From: CAIVAT01 sp037128705 | GTDB taxonomy: Bacteria > Bacteroidota > Bacteroidia > Bacteroidales > FEN-979 | NCBI GenBank assembly: GCA_037128705.1 | Contig: JBAXVX010000012.1 | Location: 41,211-105,210, forward strand | Direction of reading: 5' to 3' | Length of the DNA stretch: 64,000 bases | Shown: piece after piece, positions 9,035-17,531 of the stretch | Layout of the letters: the number at the start of each line of letters is the position of its first letter | Position numbering within the stretch: the stretch's first letter is position 1 | Notes under the pieces: model-generated | What the model was told of the DNA's origin: nothing | The model's input: only the letters and a program-made list of their open reading frames with translations | Databases searched by the model: none | Position numbers and translations under genes: made by a program

Positions 9035-9817
9035 ATGAGAGCAAGATATATTATTTTAATGATTATTTTTCTTTTGAACTTTCCACTCTATTTTTTTGGA
9101 CAGGGATCATCAAAACCTGGGGGTTCACCGGATTCAACCGCAACATTCAACCCCTTTGTGGATGATATCACCCTGCGCATTCCACCACTCGAAGACCTGA
9201 TTGACTCTGCCATCATGAACTCCCCGGCTTTGAGATCGCAGGATGCGGATATTGCCATCTGGAAATATAAAATTAAAACTGCCAGAAGAGATTGGATGTC
9301 AAACTTGTATATTGACGCTCTTCTGCAAAATGACACATGGGATGCCTTGACCAACAATCAGACAAACTATGGGGATAACAATTCTGTACTTTCCACTCAG
9401 AACAACAACCGGGCATTGGCGGCCCTGAGCCTTCGCTTGCCGCTGGATGATTTATGGGATCGCAGGAACAGAGTTAAAACTGCAACAAAAGAGGTTGAGA
9501 AATCGATGGCCATTAAGGATAACCAAATAATTGAATTGCGAAAGTTAATCATTGTACAATACAATCAGTTAATTGTAAATCAACGTATTCTTAAAATAGC
9601 CAATGATAATATATATGCCCAGGCTTTGCAGAAAGAGATGGGCGATAAAGAATATATCAACGGGCAGATAACGCTGTATGAGTTGGCCTTTATCAATGAA
9701 ATGTACAGGAAAGCAGTAACGGACTTTGAAGAATCACGGTTTGCATTCTACAATGCCTATATGCTCCTTCAGGAGATTGCTGGCATTAAGTTCAACGTAA
9801 TAAATAAAATAGATTAA
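9035..9817 (+). CDS. Short TolC/OEP-like outer-membrane protein
   Basis: A 260-residue protein with a signal peptide (hydrophobic core about residues 4-20, ending near FFGQG). It then has long amphipathic helices resembling one outer-membrane-efflux-protein repeat (LEDLIDSAIMNSPALRSQDADI, and the later IIVQYNQLIVNQR). Normal TolC-family proteins are 400-500 aa, so this is about half length. The reading frame is intact and it joins the next gene by TAATG, so it is not an obvious pseudogene. The ATG at 9035 is preferred to an in-frame GTG at 9029. It may form part of an export channel with the chain-length protein. Confidence 0.72.
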   Translation: MRARYIILMIIFLLNFPLYFFGQGSSKPGGSPDSTATFNPFVDDITLRIPPLEDLIDSAIMNSPALRSQDADIAIWKYKIKTARRDWMSNLYIDALLQNDTWDALTNNQTNYGDNNSVLSTQNNNRALAALSLRLPLDDLWDRRNRVKTATKEVEKSMAIKDNQIIELRKLIIVQYNQLIVNQRILKIANDNIYAQALQKEMGDKEYINGQITLYELAFINEMYRKAVTDFEESRFAFYNAYMLLQEIAGIKFNVINKID

Positions 9818-12492
9818 TGAAAATTATTTATTTCATACGATTACTTCAGAGACATATTTTACTATTAATACTCGTACCACTGATTATTGCATTGGTTGTT
9901 TTTTTACTTACCAGGAAAAGCCAATGGTCCTATAGTTCAGAAACAACAATCTATACTGGCGTTACTTCCGGATATTCTGTTCAGCAGCAGGCCAACATCG
10001 ATTTTATGGCGACGGCTGCCTCTTTCGACAACCTGATCAACCTTATCAAAGCCAGGCAGACGCTTGAAGAAGTTTCTGTCAGCTTGCTTGCCCAGCATCT
10101 GTTACTTGATCATTATGATCCGCGGTTTATCTCCAAAGAAAATTATGAAGATTTGCTGTTAAAAGTCCCTGCAGATGTCATCGATATCGTAAAAAAAGCC
10201 AAACGGAACGATAAACGGTATTATCGTCCACCCTCAAAAAGAACCTCCAGTCTGGACACCGCACTCTACCAGAACGATTTGCAGGAAGAAATAGCAAGTT
10301 ATTCCCAGGGCCATTCCAGCCTGAATAACTCGAAGAAATTCCATGTGGTCAGGCGGGGAGAAACCATGTACTCCATCGCTAAAACCAATGGACTGCGTGT
10401 TGATGAGTTAATGACATACAACAATTTACAAGAAAATGACCTGACTGTCGGGCAGAAACTTATTTTAAACAACAACGAAAATTTACCTGAGGCCTCTCCT
10501 ACTCCCGACGAAGGTTATGAACCGGAGCCCTCCCCTGCAAGCCAGAATTCTGGTTCAGACTCAGCTACCCGGGTTACTGATTTTTTTTACAGCAGCGACA
10601 CACTCATTTCTGCTTCCCGCGGGATACAGGATTCATCCGCATTTGACAGGATTGTAAGGCGATTACTCGCCTATGGGCATCAAAACAACTACAACTTCAT
10701 TTATAAACTGTGGAGTTCCGAAGATGACCGTTTTTACAGTATCAAGGTCCTTTCAACCATCGGGATTTACCGGGTCCAGAGCAGCGACCTTATTAAATTG
10801 ACCTATACAAATCCGGATCCGGGTATCTGCCAGCAAACATTGATCTTTCTGACACGTGTTTTTATCGCCAACTATAAACTTCTGAAGCAAAATCAAACGG
10901 ATGCAGTGATCCAGTATTTCAAGCGTCAACTTGAAGATGCGGCCCGCCGTTTAAAGAAGGCCGAAAATGATCTGCTCATCTTTAACGAACGAAACAACAT
11001 CATCAACTATTACGAGCAAACTAAAATTATTGCTATCACCAAGGAAGAACTTGACGTGTCGCTGCAGAACAAGCAGATCTCTTTTGCCTCTTCCGATGCA
11101 GCCATTAAAATCATTGAAAAGAAACTGGAGGCGCATGCCAAAATTTCTTTAAATACGAGCGCAATACTTCGCCTTCGGAATGAATTATCCGAAACCACGA
11201 TGCAAATCGCCAATATCGAGATCGATCTGGGAAACGATTCGGCGACAATACAGCAACTCGCCGGACTTAAGTCCAGGGTTGAAAATATCAAGCTGGCAAT
11301 TAAAAACAACATCGACCGCCTGTATTTGATAACAAATACAGTTGAAGGATTGCCTACCAAGGAACTGCTGGACGCCTGGCTTAAAAATGTGATTGCCTAC
11401 GAAGAAAGCAGGGCTGCCTTCAGGGTTCTGGCCGAAAGAAAAAAGTATTTCCAGCATGTATATGAAGTTTTCGCTCCTCTTGGAGCAGAAATGAAAAGGA
11501 TAGAGCGATTGATTGGCGTTACTGAAAGTGAGTTTTTACAACTTCTTCATGATTTAAGTCTGGCTAAACTCCGTCAACAGGACGATGAATTGAGAACCAA
11601 CATTAAAGTGGTCGACCCGCCTTATTATCCTTTGAATCCCATCCGTTCAAGAGCGCTGTTGCTTGTTCTTGCGGCAGCAGTTGTCGGCTTTATCCTGATC
11701 GTGGCCATTCTCCTTGCGATGGAATTTTTTGATACAACCATTAAAACACCCGAAAGGGCCGAACGGTTTATTAAGCTAAAAGTCGCCGGGGTTTACCCTC
11801 AAATAGCCAAACAAATCTATGATGTGGATATTGGGTTCATCATTCCCAGGCTTGTTGAAATCCTCGCCCAGAACATCAAATTGACTTTGGTTAGAGCAAA
11901 CCTGGCTCAAGATAAAAAACCAATCATGATCCTGCTTTTCAGCACACGCGATGCCGAAGGTAAAACCAGTATTGGGCGTGAACTCAGCAGAAAACTAAAG
12001 TCATTTGGTGAAAATGTGCTCTTTCTGAACTACGTCAAAGAAACCGGAGGAGGAACCGCCTATATGATGGGCGGAGACCTGATCCCCCCCAATGACGATG
12101 AGATACAATATTCGATCAGAGAGAATTTCTTTGAAACAAAAGATCTGGCTTCCCTGATGGTTGGATATGAACATATTGACCTGGAAAGCATTGATTATCT
12201 TATTGTTGAAATTCCTTCCCTGATTAACAACCCATATCCTCTGGAATTCATCCAGCAATTTGACCTGTCGTTAATCGTTACCAGGGCAAACCGCTCATGG
12301 ACCATGGCTGATAATACAGCCTTGAATGCATTCCTCCCCCTTTGTAAACAAAACACCCAAATCGTACTCAACGGGGTTGAATTGCTTTATCTGGATGATA
12401 TCTTTGGAGAGCTTCCTCGTCCGAGATCAAAATTCAGAAGAAAGGCAAAACAGATTTTGACTTTCCGGTTTCGTGAAAAGAATATAATTTAG
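9817..12492 (+). CDS. Polysaccharide co-polymerase/chain-length protein with LysM domain and P-loop-like domain
   Basis: An 891-residue Wzz/Wzc-type protein that probably controls polymer length and export at the inner membrane. TM1 is at ~14-31. A LysM domain (~174-216, containing RRGETMYSIAKTNGL and LTVGQKLIL) follows in the periplasmic part, then a Pro/Ser-rich linker, long coiled-coil helices (~365-560), and TM2 at ~613-637. The cytoplasmic domain has a P-loop-like STRDAEGKTSIG (~710). Typical BY-kinases have a stronger Walker A and a Tyr-rich tail; the tail here is basic and lacks a Tyr cluster, so kinase activity is doubtful. The LysM domain could tie the export machine to peptidoglycan. 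Confidence 0.87.
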   Translation: MKIIYFIRLLQRHILLLILVPLIIALVVFLLTRKSQWSYSSETTIYTGVTSGYSVQQQANIDFMATAASFDNLINLIKARQTLEEVSVSLLAQHLLLDHYDPRFISKENYEDLLLKVPADVIDIVKKAKRNDKRYYRPPSKRTSSLDTALYQNDLQEEIASYSQGHSSLNNSKKFHVVRRGETMYSIAKTNGLRVDELMTYNNLQENDLTVGQKLILNNNENLPEASPTPDEGYEPEPSPASQNSGSDSATRVTDFFYSSDTLISASRGIQDSSAFDRIVRRLLAYGHQNNYNFIYKLWSSEDDRFYSIKVLSTIGIYRVQSSDLIKLTYTNPDPGICQQTLIFLTRVFIANYKLLKQNQTDAVIQYFKRQLEDAARRLKKAENDLLIFNERNNIINYYEQTKIIAITKEELDVSLQNKQISFASSDAAIKIIEKKLEAHAKISLNTSAILRLRNELSETTMQIANIEIDLGNDSATIQQLAGLKSRVENIKLAIKNNIDRLYLITNTVEGLPTKELLDAWLKNVIAYEESRAAFRVLAERKKYFQHVYEVFAPLGAEMKRIERLIGVTESEFLQLLHDLSLAKLRQQDDELRTNIKVVDPPYYPLNPIRSRALLLVLAAAVVGFILIVAILLAMEFFDTTIKTPERAERFIKLKVAGVYPQIAKQIYDVDIGFIIPRLVEILAQNIKLTLVRANLAQDKKPIMILLFSTRDAEGKTSIGRELSRKLKSFGENVLFLNYVKETGGGTAYMMGGDLIPPNDDEIQYSIRENFFETKDLASLMVGYEHIDLESIDYLIVEIPSLINNPYPLEFIQQFDLSLIVTRANRSWTMADNTALNAFLPLCKQNTQIVLNGVELLYLDDIFGELPRPRSKFRRKAKQILTFRFREKNII

Positions 12493-12493
12493 G

Positions 12494-13891
12494 TTGAAAA
12501 AGCTACTGACAAAATTAGTCAATGATCTGAATTTCCTATCCTTAGCGGCTAATTTTTCAACCGCGATCATGGGTCTTTTATCCTTTATGATCCTGATGCG
12601 AATGCTCTCAATCCCGGATTTCGGAAAATGGGTCCTCTTTACCGCACCTGCATCCCTGATAGACATGATGCGTTTCGGACTTAGCAAAGAAGCCCTGGTC
12701 AGGTTTCTGTCATCTCCAACCGAAACCAATCGTAAATACTATCTGGGATCAAGCTGGGCCATCGGTTTTTTAATTCTGATCCCCATTGCGATAATCCTGT
12801 GGGGACTGACATTCCTCATTCCAAAAGCACTGAATACAAGCGGATATGATGTTTTTTGTTATTGGTACCCCATTCTCGCCCTGATTAATCTGCCATGGAA
12901 TTATGCCTGGACTATTTTTCAGGCTGAACTGAATTTTAAAAGAATTTTCTGGATCAGATTTTTCAACCTCTGTTCATTTCTTATCATTATATCGATTGCG
13001 TACTTTGTGATTAAAATTGATATTACAGTGGTTGTGATCATCTACCTGCTCACGAATTTTGCGACATCGGCATTCTGCCTGGTTAAAAAGTGGACCGGGC
13101 TTGAATTTATCAGATATATTTCGTTCGCTAAAATGAAGGAAGTGCTCAGATACGGGCAGTTTTCCATGGGAACCAAAGTCGGAAGCAGCCTGCTGAAAGG
13201 AGCTGATAGTTTTATCATCTCCTTCAGTGCATATTGCGGACCAATTGGGGTGGCTCTGTATGCCATTCCACTGAAATATGTAGAACTTATCGAAATTCCC
13301 CTGATCAGCTTTGCTACAACAGCTTTCCCGAAATTATCTAAGGCAAGCATGGACAATGACCCGAACCGGTTCCGGAATATTTTTTATTCCTATACCGGTA
13401 TTGTTGTGTTTATGTTCATAGGAATAGCCATACTCAGCCTTTTCCTGAACAAATTTTTCATTTTATTTATCGGGGGCAGTAAATATGTAGATTCACTAAC
13501 TCCCCTTTCATACATCATGATGATGTTTATAGTATATTGTACCCTTTTGCCACTTGACCGCTTTACGGGAGTTGCTCTTGACAGTTTGAATAAACCGCAA
13601 CGGAATTTTCAAAAGGTACTATACATGACCACTGCCAACATCCTTGGTGATATTTTTGCTGTATTCGGGATGCATTATTTGTTTCCGGCTTTACCGGTAA
13701 CCACCTTGCTGTTTTTTGTCGCCATTGCATCCATTGTGTTTTCCCTCATCGGAATTTTTGTCGGGTACAGGTTTCTCCGGCAGGAAATCGACATCTCTTT
13801 TTGGGAAATTTTCAGGAAAGGATATGTTTTTTACAAGGAAAATGCCATCCGTCTGCTTTGGAAAAAACCTGTGAGAAATGAATCCAACTAA
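12494..13891 (+). CDS. Lipopolysaccharide/oligosaccharide flippase (Wzx-like, MATE/MOP superfamily)
   Basis: A 465-residue polytopic membrane protein with about 12-14 hydrophobic helices. Its N-terminus (NFLSLAANFSTAIMGLLSFMILMRML..PDFGKW) is typical of polysaccharide-biosynthesis flippases, which move undecaprenyl-linked repeat units across the inner membrane. The start appears to be a TTG at 12494, one base after the upstream stop. The next in-frame ATG would delete part of helix 1. The 3' end overlaps the polymerase gene by 14 bp, so the two are likely translationally coupled. Confidence 0.87.
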   Translation: MKKLLTKLVNDLNFLSLAANFSTAIMGLLSFMILMRMLSIPDFGKWVLFTAPASLIDMMRFGLSKEALVRFLSSPTETNRKYYLGSSWAIGFLILIPIAIILWGLTFLIPKALNTSGYDVFCYWYPILALINLPWNYAWTIFQAELNFKRIFWIRFFNLCSFLIIISIAYFVIKIDITVVVIIYLLTNFATSAFCLVKKWTGLEFIRYISFAKMKEVLRYGQFSMGTKVGSSLLKGADSFIISFSAYCGPIGVALYAIPLKYVELIEIPLISFATTAFPKLSKASMDNDPNRFRNIFYSYTGIVVFMFIGIAILSLFLNKFFILFIGGSKYVDSLTPLSYIMMMFIVYCTLLPLDRFTGVALDSLNKPQRNFQKVLYMTTANILGDIFAVFGMHYLFPALPVTTLLFFVAIASIVFSLIGIFVGYRFLRQEIDISFWEIFRKGYVFYKENAIRLLWKKPVRNESN

Positions 13892-15359
13892 TCCATTTCT
13901 TTCCAAGACCGGCGCCGACCGCCTTAAGGATCCCTTCCTCATCGGGTCATTACTCATCATGTCGGTTGGCATCGGATATATCATTGCCAAAGGTGGAATG
14001 ACCATCGCCTCGGTTTTAATGGTTTTACCATTCCTGGTTTATGCCCTGAACAGGCTGATCGCAAAACCTGAAATCGGACTGACCTTTGCCTTTATCATCA
14101 ACTTTATCCTGATGGGGCTTACAAGATACCTGCCCGTCAAATTAGGGTATGTAATGGACATTACGCTCATCGTAATTTATATTGCCATTTTTTTCCATTA
14201 TTTTGATAAAAAGTTCCCATTTGGTTCTGTAAAGATGGATCTGGTCCTTCTGACAATCATTTGGTTTGCTTACATCAGCCTTGAATTTTTCAACCCTGAA
14301 GCAATCAGCCGGGCAGCGTGGTTCGCAGCTTTTCGTGGGATCGCACTCTATATGCTGCTGACGATCCCCCTCGTCTTCATGCTGTTCAATACCCCACGAC
14401 ATTTGGAAAAATTTCTTATGATATGGGGAGTCTTCTCCATCCTGGCTTCGGTGAAAGCCTGGATGCAGTTAAATCTCGGCCCCGACCCATGGGAACAACA
14501 ATGGCTGGATACAATTGGCGGAATTACCCATCTCATTCAGGGAAACCTCAGGGCCTTCTCTTTTTATACGGACGCCGGCCAGTTTGGCGCCGCCCAATCG
14601 CAGATCGGATTAATTGCCACCATCCTGATGCTGAATGAAAAAAACACAAAAAAACGGATTTTCTGGATTGCCGTGATGATCGCTGGCTTTTATGGTATGT
14701 CCAGTTCGGGTACACGCGGCGCTATTGCTGTTCCCATGGCAGGCTTACTTTTATACATGATCCTGCGTAAGAATGTCAAAGTAATTGTCATCGGGGGCAT
14801 CGTGTTTATGATGATTTATTCATTTTTCCGGTATACCTATATTGGCAATTCCAACTATCAGATTTTTCGTATGCGGACTGCATTCGTCCCTGAAGATGAT
14901 GCCTCCTACCAGGTCCGTTTAGCCAACCAGAGAATTCTTTCAGAGTACCTGAAGACCAGACCATTCGGAAGTGGGGTCGGCCAGTCAGGCGACAAAGCAA
15001 AACAATATTCACCCGACTCCTACCTTGCATCTATTGCCACAGACAGCTGGTTTGTGCTGATTTGGGTTGAAAACGGGATTATTGGCTTGTACCTTCACCT
15101 GTTTATTCTTGGATTTATACTAGGAAAGGGAACGTTTATCTGCATGTTTGAAATTAAAGATCCTGATCTGTTCGTAAAGATCGGGGCACTCCTGAGTGGC
15201 GTTTTCGGAATTATCATTGCCAGTTATGGGAATGCCGTGCTCGGACAGTTCCCGACAGGTATCCTGATATATGCCAGTATGGCTTATGTTTTTATAGCCC
15301 CTGACCTGGATAAACAATTGCAGGAAAATGAAACGATTGTTCAACCTAAAACATTGTAA
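13878..15359 (+). CDS. O-antigen polymerase/ligase-like membrane protein (Wzy-type)
   Basis: 493 residues with about 11-12 hydrophobic helices and one large extracytoplasmic loop (~330-410) containing RLANQRILSEYLKTRPFGSGVGQ. This layout is typical of the Wzy/WaaL superfamily, in which conserved Arg residues in the loop act in sugar-chain transfer. Next to a flippase and a chain-length protein, polymerisation of repeat units is the likely role. Sequence identity among Wzy proteins is low, so a ligase role cannot be excluded. Confidence 0.83.
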   Translation: MNPTNPFLSKTGADRLKDPFLIGSLLIMSVGIGYIIAKGGMTIASVLMVLPFLVYALNRLIAKPEIGLTFAFIINFILMGLTRYLPVKLGYVMDITLIVIYIAIFFHYFDKKFPFGSVKMDLVLLTIIWFAYISLEFFNPEAISRAAWFAAFRGIALYMLLTIPLVFMLFNTPRHLEKFLMIWGVFSILASVKAWMQLNLGPDPWEQQWLDTIGGITHLIQGNLRAFSFYTDAGQFGAAQSQIGLIATILMLNEKNTKKRIFWIAVMIAGFYGMSSSGTRGAIAVPMAGLLLYMILRKNVKVIVIGGIVFMMIYSFFRYTYIGNSNYQIFRMRTAFVPEDDASYQVRLANQRILSEYLKTRPFGSGVGQSGDKAKQYSPDSYLASIATDSWFVLIWVENGIIGLYLHLFILGFILGKGTFICMFEIKDPDLFVKIGALLSGVFGIIIASYGNAVLGQFPTGILIYASMAYVFIAPDLDKQLQENETIVQPKTL

Positions 15360-15364
15360 TATAA

Positions 15365-15505
15365 ATGGAAGGCGTTGCTGTTCACATGCTTATTGGTCTT
15401 CTCCTTTTTGTTCCGGTTGGATTTCTAACCGCAATGTATCAATATAGAAAAGCGATAGACAAAGCCAAAGAGGAGGAGCATCGTCGTGAGATGATGAATA
15501 AATGA
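15365..15505 (+). CDS. Small single-pass membrane protein, 46 aa
   Basis: A short open frame starts with ATG at 15365, 5 bp after the polymerase stop, and ends with TGA at 15503-15505. It begins MEGVAVHML. It has one hydrophobic helix (residues ~6-24), then a strongly charged tail with YRKAID and a run of acidic and basic residues ending MMNK. This layout, plus its place inside a co-directional polysaccharide block, suggests a genuine small membrane protein. No family is recognised. It could modulate the polymerase or flippase, but that is inference. Confidence 0.55.
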   Translation: MEGVAVHMLIGLLLFVPVGFLTAMYQYRKAIDKAKEEEHRREMMNK

Positions 15506-15547
15506 TCTATTCCATCCATGGATTTTAAACCCTGATCACCTGATTAA

Positions 15548-16495
15548 ATGCAAAACATGCTGACCGAAAAACCCCTTTCAAGTTACCCGCTTGTCTCCGT
15601 GATTACGGTCAATTACAATCAGCCGGAGATTACCTGTGATTTTCTTGAATCGATGACCCATATTACCTACCCGTCGATCGAGATCATTGTTGTTGATAAT
15701 GCTTCTCCAACCAAAAATCCTGATATTATTCTGGAAAAGTATCCCAACATTACTTTGATTAAAAGTGATCAAAACCTGGGTTTTGCCGGGGGGAACAATC
15801 TTGGCATCCGGGTGGCAAAAGGGAAACACATGTTACTGATAAACAATGATACGGAAGTTGACCCGGGATTTCTTGAACCGCTCATTGCCAAATTAGAGAA
15901 CAATCCTGATATAGGTGTCGTCAGTCCTAAAATCAGATATTTTTTTCATCAGGACACCATTCAATATGCCGGGTTTACCCCCATTAACCCTATCACCATC
16001 CGGAACAACAGCATTGGATTTAACGAGATCGACCATGGGCAATATGACGCAGATGCCCGGACGAATTACGCATTTGGGGCAGCCATGGTCATTCCGTTAA
16101 AGGTGATGAGGGAGGTGGGCCTGATGGCCGACATCTTTTTCCTGTATTACGAAGAGATGGATTGGATGCAACGCATAAAGGACGCTGACTATAAGATATT
16201 TTATGTGCATAATTCCCTGGTTTTTCATAAAGATTCGATCACAACCGGGACCATGAGCGCTCTTAAAATATTTTACCTTAACCGGAACAGATTGCTTTAC
16301 ATGCGGCGGAATGTTCATGGATGGAAAGCCATCTTATCCGTAATTTATCAGATGAGCATTGCCATCCCGAAAAACATCACAACATTCCTGTTAAAAGGAC
16401 AGTTCAAGCTATGTTCCGCATATATCAATGCCGTGTTCTGGCATCTGAAAAATTTGAACAACAAAGAATTGCACGAAAGTCCGCATCTGAATTAA
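15548..16495 (+). CDS. Family 2 glycosyltransferase (rhamnosyltransferase-like)
   Basis: 315 residues with a GT-A fold at the N-terminus. Visible motifs are VITVNYNQPE, VVDNASP, NLGFAGGNNLGI, the DxD-like LLINNDTEVD, and a second acidic motif YYEEMDW. This matches GT2 enzymes of the WbbL/rhamnosyltransferase type that add a sugar to lipid-linked repeat units at the cytoplasmic face. The C-terminal ~60 residues include amphipathic segments that may touch the membrane. It is closely similar along its whole length to the next gene, so the pair arose by duplication. Donor and linkage are unknown. Confidence 0.9.
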   Translation: MQNMLTEKPLSSYPLVSVITVNYNQPEITCDFLESMTHITYPSIEIIVVDNASPTKNPDIILEKYPNITLIKSDQNLGFAGGNNLGIRVAKGKHMLLINNDTEVDPGFLEPLIAKLENNPDIGVVSPKIRYFFHQDTIQYAGFTPINPITIRNNSIGFNEIDHGQYDADARTNYAFGAAMVIPLKVMREVGLMADIFFLYYEEMDWMQRIKDADYKIFYVHNSLVFHKDSITTGTMSALKIFYLNRNRLLYMRRNVHGWKAILSVIYQMSIAIPKNITTFLLKGQFKLCSAYINAVFWHLKNLNNKELHESPHLN

Positions 16496-16526
16496 ACTTC
16501 ATTCTGAATCATACTGAAACTGTCCA

Positions 16527-17450
16527 ATGATCCGAAAAAACTATCCGCTTGTGTCTATTGTCTCTGTAAATTACAATGGATCCGAGGATACTTGCGAATT
16601 TATCGAATCACTCACAAAAATTACCTATCCCAATATTGAAATTATCATCATTGATAATGCTTCCCCCGCCGACGATCCAAAAATCATTAAGCAACGGTTC
16701 CCATCCGTAATCCTTTATGAGAGTATCATCAATTATGGATTTGCTGGTGGCAACAACCAGGGCATTATGCGTGCCCGGGGCGAATATGTGCTTTTACTGA
16801 ATAACGATACGATCGTTGACAAAGGGTTTCTTGAACCCCTGGTCGACAAACTGGAATCTGATAAAACCATAGGCGCCGTGAGTTCTAAACTGCGCTATTA
16901 TTACGATCGGAATATGATCCAGTATGCAGGCTATACGCCGATAAATCACAGGACCATGCGAAATTTTGCCATTGGTCATCAGGAAAAAGATAAGGGTCAG
17001 TACGATCGCGATTCAGAAACTTCATACGCCCATGGCGCCGCCATGATGGTCCCCATGAGGGTAATCAAGGAAATCGGGCTGATGTCCTACATCTTTTTTC
17101 TTTATTATGAAGAGGCCGACTGGAGTTACCGCATTAAAAGGGCAGGGTACAAAATCTTTTACGTACACAACTCATTGGTTTATCATAAGGAATCAATCTC
17201 TGTGGGGAAACTCAGCCCCATGAAAATTTATTACCTTAACCGCAACCGGCTTGTGTTCATGCGAAGGAACGTGTTTGGAATGGATTTCGTGATCGGGATA
17301 CTGTACCAGCTGACAATTGCAATTCCAAGAAATGCCCTGACTTTCCTTGCCAAAGGGAAGGTGGCGTTGTTTTACGCTTACGTCAGAGCAATCGGCTGGC
17401 ATTTAAAAAGATCAGTCAGTCGTGAAATACATGACAATCCCTATTTATAA
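16527..17450 (+). CDS. Family 2 glycosyltransferase, paralogue of the upstream gene
   Basis: 307 residues sharing the same motifs in the same order: VSVNYNGSED, IIDNASP, NYGFAGGNNQGI, LLLNNDTIVD, AHGAAMMVP and YYEEADW. Similarity to the gene at 15548 extends to the C-terminal LNRNRL..MRRNV segment. Two near copies suggest two successive, chemically similar sugar transfers in one repeat unit. The ATG at 16527 follows the previous stop by 31 bp. Confidence 0.9.
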   Translation: MIRKNYPLVSIVSVNYNGSEDTCEFIESLTKITYPNIEIIIIDNASPADDPKIIKQRFPSVILYESIINYGFAGGNNQGIMRARGEYVLLLNNDTIVDKGFLEPLVDKLESDKTIGAVSSKLRYYYDRNMIQYAGYTPINHRTMRNFAIGHQEKDKGQYDRDSETSYAHGAAMMVPMRVIKEIGLMSYIFFLYYEEADWSYRIKRAGYKIFYVHNSLVYHKESISVGKLSPMKIYYLNRNRLVFMRRNVFGMDFVIGILYQLTIAIPRNALTFLAKGKVALFYAYVRAIGWHLKRSVSREIHDNPYL

Positions 17451-17459
17451 TCGTTTCGC

Positions 17460-17490
17460 TTGTATTCGGACTGATTTATATTTAACTTTG
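17460..17490 (+). promoter_or_regulatory. Internal Bacteroidota promoter (TTG -33, TAACTTTG -7)
   Basis: TTG at 17460-17462 and TAACTTTG at 17483-17490 are separated by 20 bp, matching the Bacteroidota consensus TTG-N19-21-TAnnTTTG. It lies in the 81 bp gap before the gene at 17532 and would give a second transcript covering the distal half of the block. Confidence 0.6.
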
Positions 17491-17491
17491 C

Positions 17492-17517
17492 TTCAGGGGG
17501 ACTGCCTGAATTCTTTT
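17492..17517 (+). terminator. Hairpin followed by T-rich run; possible terminator or attenuator
   Basis: TTCAGG (17492-17497) pairs with CCTGAA (17505-17510) around a 7-nt loop and is followed by TTCTTTTTAT. It sits downstream of the internal promoter and upstream of the ATG at 17532. It could terminate the upstream transcript or act as a 5' leader attenuator. The stem is only 6 bp. Confidence 0.4.
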
Positions 17518-17531
17518 TATATCGTATAGTT

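Noticed and set aside
9035..9817. Pseudogene of TolC
   Set aside because: The frame is intact, with signal peptide and coupled stop/start, so it is listed as a short functional gene.
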